Assembly: GCA_027627225.1 (NCBI GenBank)
Contig: CM051027.1
Location: forward strand, 45,198,618 to 45,262,617
Length of the DNA: 64,000 bases
Direction of reading: 5' to 3'
DNA from: Congeria kusceri
Taxonomy: Eukaryota; Mollusca; Bivalvia; Myida; Dreissenidae
The notes beneath the pieces were generated by a model. It made no database searches. It had not been told where the DNA came from and saw only the letters and a list, made by a program, of their open reading frames with translations. The position numbers and the translations under genes are program-made. Below are positions 59,174 through 64,000 of this stretch, one piece after another (the first letter of the stretch is position 1; every line of letters begins with the position of its first letter).

Positions 59174-59512
59174 CAAGCGTGGTTGTATAATGCATTTTTA
59201 CGGCGGAATTCTGAATCGATTCTGAAATCTCTAAGGAAGCTACCATCATCTGGAAAGGCTGATAATTGCATTAGTAAGTCTGCAAAGAAATCACTACACG
59301 GGAGTAAAGGGACCAATGCAGATGAGCAAATGGACCACAATAAGATTGTCTCCAATGATTTAATTAAACATCCATGTAATCAATATGATTTGGACATATT
59401 GCGCTTGGACGGGAAGTATTCGTCCGAAAAAAAACATGAGGTTTATGACACAGTTGAATGCGCAATGGGAGAAATAGAAATAAGTTTTAAACGGAACACG
59501 CACTGCACATAA
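59174..59512 (+). CDS. Unassigned open frame, possible terminal exon
   Basis: About 110 codons: QAWLYNAFLRRNSESILKSL ... SAKKSLHGSKGTNADEQMDH ... DLDILRLDGKYSSEKKHEVY ... ISFKRNTHCT, stop at 59510. Lysine/serine rich, no recognised domain, no ATG near its start, and an AATAAA about ten bases after the stop. It could be a 3' coding exon whose acceptor is the weak CGAAATACAAG, or a chance frame. Confidence 0.27.
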   Translation, partial: QAWLYNAFLRRNSESILKSLRKLPSSGKADNCISKSAKKSLHGSKGTNADEQMDHNKIVSNDLIKHPCNQYDLDILRLDGKYSSEKKHEVYDTVECAMGEIEISFKRNTHCT

Positions 59513-60436
59513 CTAATAACGAAATAAAGTGTGCTATTTATTGAGACTGACCTACGACCCAGCAGTTACAATATCAGCATTTAGGACTTTGGCCCTAGTG
59601 AAGGCAGAGCCGTACAAACAATCCGCGTTTAGCATTGCTGGATCTATTATAGATCATGTCCCAACAAAGGCATCTGTAAGCATTTAATCACGTGCGTCTT
59701 CGTCCATTATTATTTTTTAAATAAATACTCTAGTATGTTTACTAACATGATGACATCACTAATTTTTATTTGTCCAATGGTAGTCAGAAAACCAAGTATT
59801 TGACCCGGCAAAAGTCCAATTACAGGAACGGGAAGTATATTGTGCGGAGAAATGTTTTTGTACTGTCATTAGTGTGTTTTGTTGTTCTACTGCACTCCCT
59901 CGACATAAAAAATTGCTTTAAATTCAACTGTTAAGTGAACTGCCAATAAAGGCACGTGTCTGTTTACAACCGCGGTTTGACGTATGCTGGATTCAATACA
60001 CGAATAAAACGATACCCCACTGAATAACGTTTTTAACCGTGCTTCCACCAACGGCATATTTTATATATTTGAGATATCCGTAAAGTCTCGTCATTCTTCA
60101 GTTTCAGAAGCGTTTGGAAAATGTTTGAAAGTAGTTAATAACGTATTGTAAAAAATAGGCAGACACAGAAAATAGCTGCGAAGTATAATGGAACAATGTC
60201 GCTTGCTAAACTAACTGAGCGCTAATGAAGAGTATTAGTATTGATTAGTCGCTCCGAAGAAACACATCGCGGAAGCAATGAGCGACTTTAGCGATTTATC
60301 TCCCCTGTTTCCCAATATAGGTGGCGCTCTGGTCGAGTAGGTCCCTCTATGCGGATATGTTCGGATTTTATCATTAGATTATCGCCATTGTTAATAAGCG
60401 AAGCGTTTGACAGCTTGACAAAAGAAAGATAAAATA
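59513..60436. other. Intergenic DNA with one weak exon candidate
   Basis: A plus-strand open stretch ending at 59675 (...LALVKAEPYKQSAFSIAGSI then IDHVPTKAS) meets a strong donor TCT|GTAAGC, but no start or partner exon is seen. The left end of the transposon should lie in the later part of this stretch; its terminal repeat could not be identified because the other end is outside the window. Confidence 0.3.
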
Positions 60437-60638
60437 ATGCCTGAAACCACGTGCTGCGTTCCATTGTGTTCACAAAAAGGACGACACAACTTCCCGAAAG
60501 ACAAACAACGTCGAGCAGCATGGGTACAAGCTATTCGACGGGTGAAAACAAAGTTCGAAATCTGGACTCCATCCGAATACTCGTACGTGTGTGAAAACCA
60601 CTTCACCGAAGATGAGTACCACACAATTACATACGCTG
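60437..60638 (+). CDS. Transposase exon 1 (THAP finger)
   Basis: MPETTCCVPLCSQKGRHNFP then KDKQRRAAWVQAIRRV; C2CH pattern complete with YVCENHF. Ends in phase 1 before GTAGGT. Confidence 0.9.
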
Positions 60639-62360
60639 GTAGGTAGTTTGCTTTTCTATTGAGTTGAAAAACATCATAAATATAAACAATTATTACGCTT
60701 TTAATGTTGAATTTGGATTTTCTCTCCATTAGATAATCATGACATATGTATATGTACAGTATATGGAACTGGTTTACATGTATATACTAAATATCATCAT
60801 TTGTTACTTGGCCTAATTTTCGAAAAGTTCTGCATCAACGACAGTACTGCTTCAAAAATTAAATGTAATGTTGTTGATTAATTAAATATGCATTATGTGA
60901 TATTGTGTGTCATAACCTAACACTATATCATATGTTGGTGTTTCTTAATCTTACTTGACTGAAACCAATAAAATGATAAATCTGTCACCTTCTGAACACT
61001 CATTCTCTTAATCCATTTAACCTTAAAGCTGCAACAACCAAATATATGCATTTGTTTCTAGCACATACTTATTTTTTCAGGTAATGAAAGACGTAAGCGG
61101 GCTCTGCGAAAAACAGCTGTCCCCAGTATTTTTTCCTGGACAAACAAGGCGACTGTTGCGAAGAACCAGGAGAGAAAAGAACGTCGTCTAGAACGAGAAA
61201 ACCGGAAACGTAAGTTGTTTGAAGATGTGACAAATATGGAACAATCTGGAGAAAACATGAGTTTTGAACCTGAGTTCATTGCAACCAAAATAGACATTGT
61301 TACTTCTGATATCGATGTGGGTGCCAGCGAAGAAGTTGTAACCCAGCAGGAATGTGTGGAGCAAATAATCTCAATCACGGATGAAAAAGTGACATTTATA
61401 GATTCTTGTGTACAAACAGAGTGTGTAATGGAAGATGCGGCGATGCAAACAACAACAACACCTGCATTTAGCATCCACAATTTTGACAATGATGCGCCAG
61501 CCGTCCACTTCTATACTGGACTTGAAAATTACATGAAGTTCTTTATCGTGTTGAACACACTTGGACCAGCAGCATACCATCTTAATTATGTGTATCATTC
61601 TGTTTCGAGTATATGTGTTGCTGATCAATTTGTTATTACTTTGATAAAGTTAAGGCGACACATGACAAACTTTGAACTGTCGCGATTATTTAATGTTTCT
61701 GAAAGTGTGGTGTCGGACATTTTTATTACTTGGGTCTTGTTCATGGAAAAACAGTGGAAAGAAATTAACATATGGCCATCACAAACTTTAGTCCGCTATT
61801 TTGCTCCAAGCAGCTTCAAGAGGCTATACCCCAAAACACGCGTCATAATTAATGGTACTGAGTGCCCAATTAAAAAACCGAAAAATCCAACGGCTCAACA
61901 AGCCACTTTTTCGACTTACAAAAACCGAAATACAGTTAAGGTTTTGATTGGCAGTACCCCTGGCGGTCTTATTTCTTATGTGTCCCCAGCCTACGGAGGT
62001 GCTACAAGTGACAGGCAAATAGTTGAACGGAGTTCACTGACCAGGCTTTGTTCCAAAAATGACAGTATAATGGCTGACAAAGGTTTTAATGTACAGGACA
62101 TTTTTGCACCACATGATGTGCATATTAATATACCAACCTTTTTTAAGAAAAAGAACAGAATGTCAAATGATACTGTTATTAAAGATAGGAAAATTTCTAG
62201 CAAACGTGTGCATGTAGAAAGAATCATTGGTCTTGGAAAAACATACAGAATTTTAACTGAACCTCTGACTGCCACAGAGACTAAGTTGTCATCAGAGATA
62301 ATTTTTGTATGTTTCATGCTATGCAATTTCAGAAATGGCATTGTGTCTACATATGCTTAA
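60437..62360 (+). CDS. THAP-DDE transposase (ISL2EU type), two exons, catalytic Asp lost
   Basis: Exons 60437-60638 and 61081-62360 join in phase (GCTG|GTAGGT; TTTTTTCAG) to a 493-residue protein. THAP zinc finger at 1-85: Cys6 (or 7), Cys11, Trp29, Cys52, His55, and an AVPSIF box at 80-85, which completes the fold. A basic linker (RKERRLERENRKRK) follows, then an acidic spacer. The DDE_Tnp_4-like domain spans about 245-490: helix-turn-helix-like NFELSRLFNVSESVVSDIF, then INGTECPIKKP, TAQQATFSTYKNRNTVKVLI, YGGATSDRQI, MADKGF, and HVERIIG. The expected triad is D-D-E; here Asn325 (AAT, 61851), Asp400 and Glu447. The protein would bind element ends and cut DNA, but the Asn makes it probably inactive. 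AATAAA signals follow at 62440 and 62594. Confidence 0.9.
61081..62360 (+). CDS. Transposase exon 2 (AVPSIF box, linker and catalytic domain)
   Basis: Opens with GNERRKRALRKTAVPSIFSW after TATTTTTTCAG. The in-frame ATG at 61215 is internal, not the true start. Ends YA-stop at 62360. Confidence 0.9.
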
Positions 62361-62439
62361 AGAATTGCTACAATCATGGTTGTACATGTAGCTAAGTGTA
62401 GTAAAAAATGTCATTTTTATGTTGTCATTTACCATTCTG

Positions 62440-62603
62440 AATAAAAAAATGTCTGATGATCATGTGTATTAGTCTATGGTTATCAGTATTAGAAAGTACA
62501 TGTTATTACAGTAATACTAGACATTTGTTTGTCAATATGACTGTTCATTATTCATTTTTTATGTTGAAGTTGATGTATTACATGTGATTGCTTAATAAAT
62601 AAA
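62440..62603 (+). promoter_or_regulatory. Polyadenylation signals after the transposase
   Basis: AATAAA at 62440-62445, and overlapping AATAAATAAA at 62594-62603, both downstream of the transposase stop. Confidence 0.5.
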
Positions 62604-62931
62604 GTTTTAAAATAGTGATTTGTTACTTTTGCAGCTGAAATTAAACTCTGGTACGGGCTGGTATTCATAAAGCTCCTAAGCGAAATCTTAAGTTTTATTT
62701 AAGTGAAAATTTCAGATACAATTTGCTATGGAAATTATTATGATTTCTGTTGTTTTTTTGCCAAAATACTATAACAAAAGTAAATAATTTACAGCAAAAA
62801 CAAATTTAATACAAGAAGACATCTATATAAAAAAGCAAAAGACTAGGAATTCTGATAATTTAAGGAATGTACTTAAATTTTTCCTGAGGTGCTTTATGAA
62901 TGCTGACTGTAAACAACATACTTGATATTTA

Positions 62932-63128
62932 GTGTAAACCTATTTATTTAAGCTCGATTGTATCGAAAGCCTTAGGCTTATAGAGACACTCTCGAGTCCG
63001 TTTCCTGGGTAGAACCAGTACTTGGTGTCTTTGTGGGAGATCTTGAGAACGCTCCCGGAGTGGGGATCGAACCCGGGACCTCCCGATCGCTAGGCGGACA
63101 CCATATCCACTACGCCACCGCGACCTTA
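62932..63128 (-). mobile_element. tRNA-derived SINE (second family), copy 2, inside the transposon
   Basis: Near-identical to 52762-52957 on the minus strand (A-box TGGCGTAGTGG, B-box GGGTTCGATCCCC). The 17-base duplication AACATACTTGATATTTA lies at 62915-62931 and 63129-63145. It sits between the transposase and the nuclease gene. Confidence 0.92.
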
Positions 63129-63276
63129 AACATACTTGATATTTATGCAGTTCTGTTCAAACAACACAATTTTCAATAAAACAATTTATTTGAATACATG
63201 ATAATTCATACAACATTACAAAATGCATTTATTTTCAAATGAACTTTTTGTTTCATTTCTTTTGCAGAACATTATT

Positions 63277-64000
63277 TTACACATTTTTATAAAACAACTT
63301 TTCCAAAAGTGCTGGTTTGAAATGTGCCTCAAAAAATAATTCAAGTTTGTGCACCATATCAGAGATAAGCGCCTCATTTCTTGTTACTCTGATGTACACA
63401 ATGTCAGTGAGAGTATACACAATTAAATCACAATATTTTCGTTCAGAGCAGAACAACTGTCCCTGTATCTGAAAGTAATATGGATGTTTTTTGCTTAGAA
63501 CAAGTTTTCCATTGATCTCTTTATTTTTTGCATTGAAAGGACATTTTACTTCTACAAATTAAATCCTTGCTGACAATTCCATCAGGAGATGCCCCTAGAA
63601 ATGGATGGGTCTTAGAAACAGTGATGCCACATGCCTGAACATTAACATTTCGCGCACTTTCATATATGTGAATTGCAGTTTTTTCATATTTACAGCCATG
63701 GCGCATCGCTTCATTTTGCTTAGTTACATGTCCAGATACCATTGTGGAAGCCAATGCTGCTAAATTGGCCTTTTCTGTTGCTGTACATATCCGGTGGTAG
63801 TTGGATGACTGGATTCTTTTTCCACGTTCCTCGAACCAACGATCATTTGTGTTTTGTCCCCTTGTCAAAACTTCCAGTTCACAGCACTCTTCTGTTGTTA
63901 TTTTAGTTATTTTACTCTGATTTAGAAAGTTTTCTTCATGTGTCACTTCAAAATAGTCATGATCATTGTTGACTGCATATATATTTGCTGGTGCAAAGGT
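63277..64000 (-). pseudogene. YqaJ-type exonuclease of the ISL2EU transposon, frameshifted and partial
   Basis: The minus-strand frame enters from beyond the window end (TFAPANIYAVNNDHDYFEVT...) with no start inside. It encodes RWFEERGKRIQSSNYHRICT, GCKYEKTAIHIYES and HPFLGASPDGIVSKDL, the first half of a YqaJ/lambda-exonuclease-like domain with the Asp of SPDG. At about 63555-63570 the frame shifts by one base (a run of three A where two would keep frame, on the plus strand). The second half continues in the other frame: VEVKCPF (the ExK motif), HPYYFQIQGQLFCSERKYCD and a stop at 63277-63279. The shift separates the catalytic D from ExK, so the gene is broken unless the base is an assembly error. 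Confidence 0.85.

Larger units (their letters stand above)
60437..64000. mobile_element. ISL2EU-type DNA transposon, decayed, right end beyond the window
   Basis: A THAP plus DDE_Tnp_4-type transposase on the plus strand faces a YqaJ-type nuclease on the minus strand. This pair is the known gene content of eukaryotic ISL2EU transposons. The element is damaged: catalytic substitution in the transposase, a one-base shift in the nuclease, and a SINE inserted between the genes at 62932. Limits are minimal; the termini were not found. Confidence 0.82.

Overview
The window is animal nuclear DNA, most likely from a bivalve mollusc. A dreissenid mussel is my best guess, from the repeat style alone and not from any database match. 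The signs are an intron-rich gene spread over tens of kilobases, AT-rich introns, tRNA-derived SINEs with target-site duplications, many inverted-repeat (TIR) elements, and several families of long elements built from degenerate GGTCAAGGTCA or TTTCATGAAACTT tandem units. There is no prokaryotic gene organisation and no CRISPR array.

Layout. 1-15 kb: repeat-rich DNA holding a GTTCATGAAC palindrome cluster, two SINEs, a TA-flanked TIR element, two minisatellites and a GGTCA array; only weak exon candidates lie here. 14.2-54.8 kb: one plus-strand septin gene of the SEPT4/SEPT5 type. Eleven core exons join in frame to 368 codons, preceded by two alternative first coding exons (29 codons, or 392 codons of disordered Ser/Pro-rich sequence). 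Its introns are filled with minisatellites and nested transposons. 57.3-58.5 kb: a compact three-exon minus-strand Tctex1-domain (dynein light chain family) gene. 59.2-59.7 kb: unassigned open frames. 60.4-64.0 kb: a decayed ISL2EU-type DNA transposon encoding a THAP plus DDE transposase (plus strand) and a YqaJ-type nuclease (minus strand, running off the window).

The most unusual feature is in the septin gene. At four exon edges, the exon-intron junction itself, including exon bases and the splice signal, has been duplicated into the neighbouring intron. One edge has two copies (85-bp unit at the end of the SPYGHG exon). One has about nine copies, five with an intact decoy 3' splice site at near-exact 55-bp spacing. 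One has about 70 copies of a 28-bp unit carrying CAGG|GTATGT. One has about nine kilobases of 62-bp and 95-bp units that each carry a degenerate copy of the exon tail coding MYPWGIVE followed by GAGG|GTATGT. This last array was later split by a 5.7-kb hAT-like insertion with a 6-bp target duplication. The gene thus carries well over one hundred decoy splice sites beside its real ones.

The septin also lacks the switch-I threonine used for GTP hydrolysis (Glu instead) and has Asn after DTPGF, so it may be a GTP-binding but non-hydrolysing subunit. The transposon looks dead: the first Asp of its DDE triad is Asn, and its nuclease frame carries a one-base shift.
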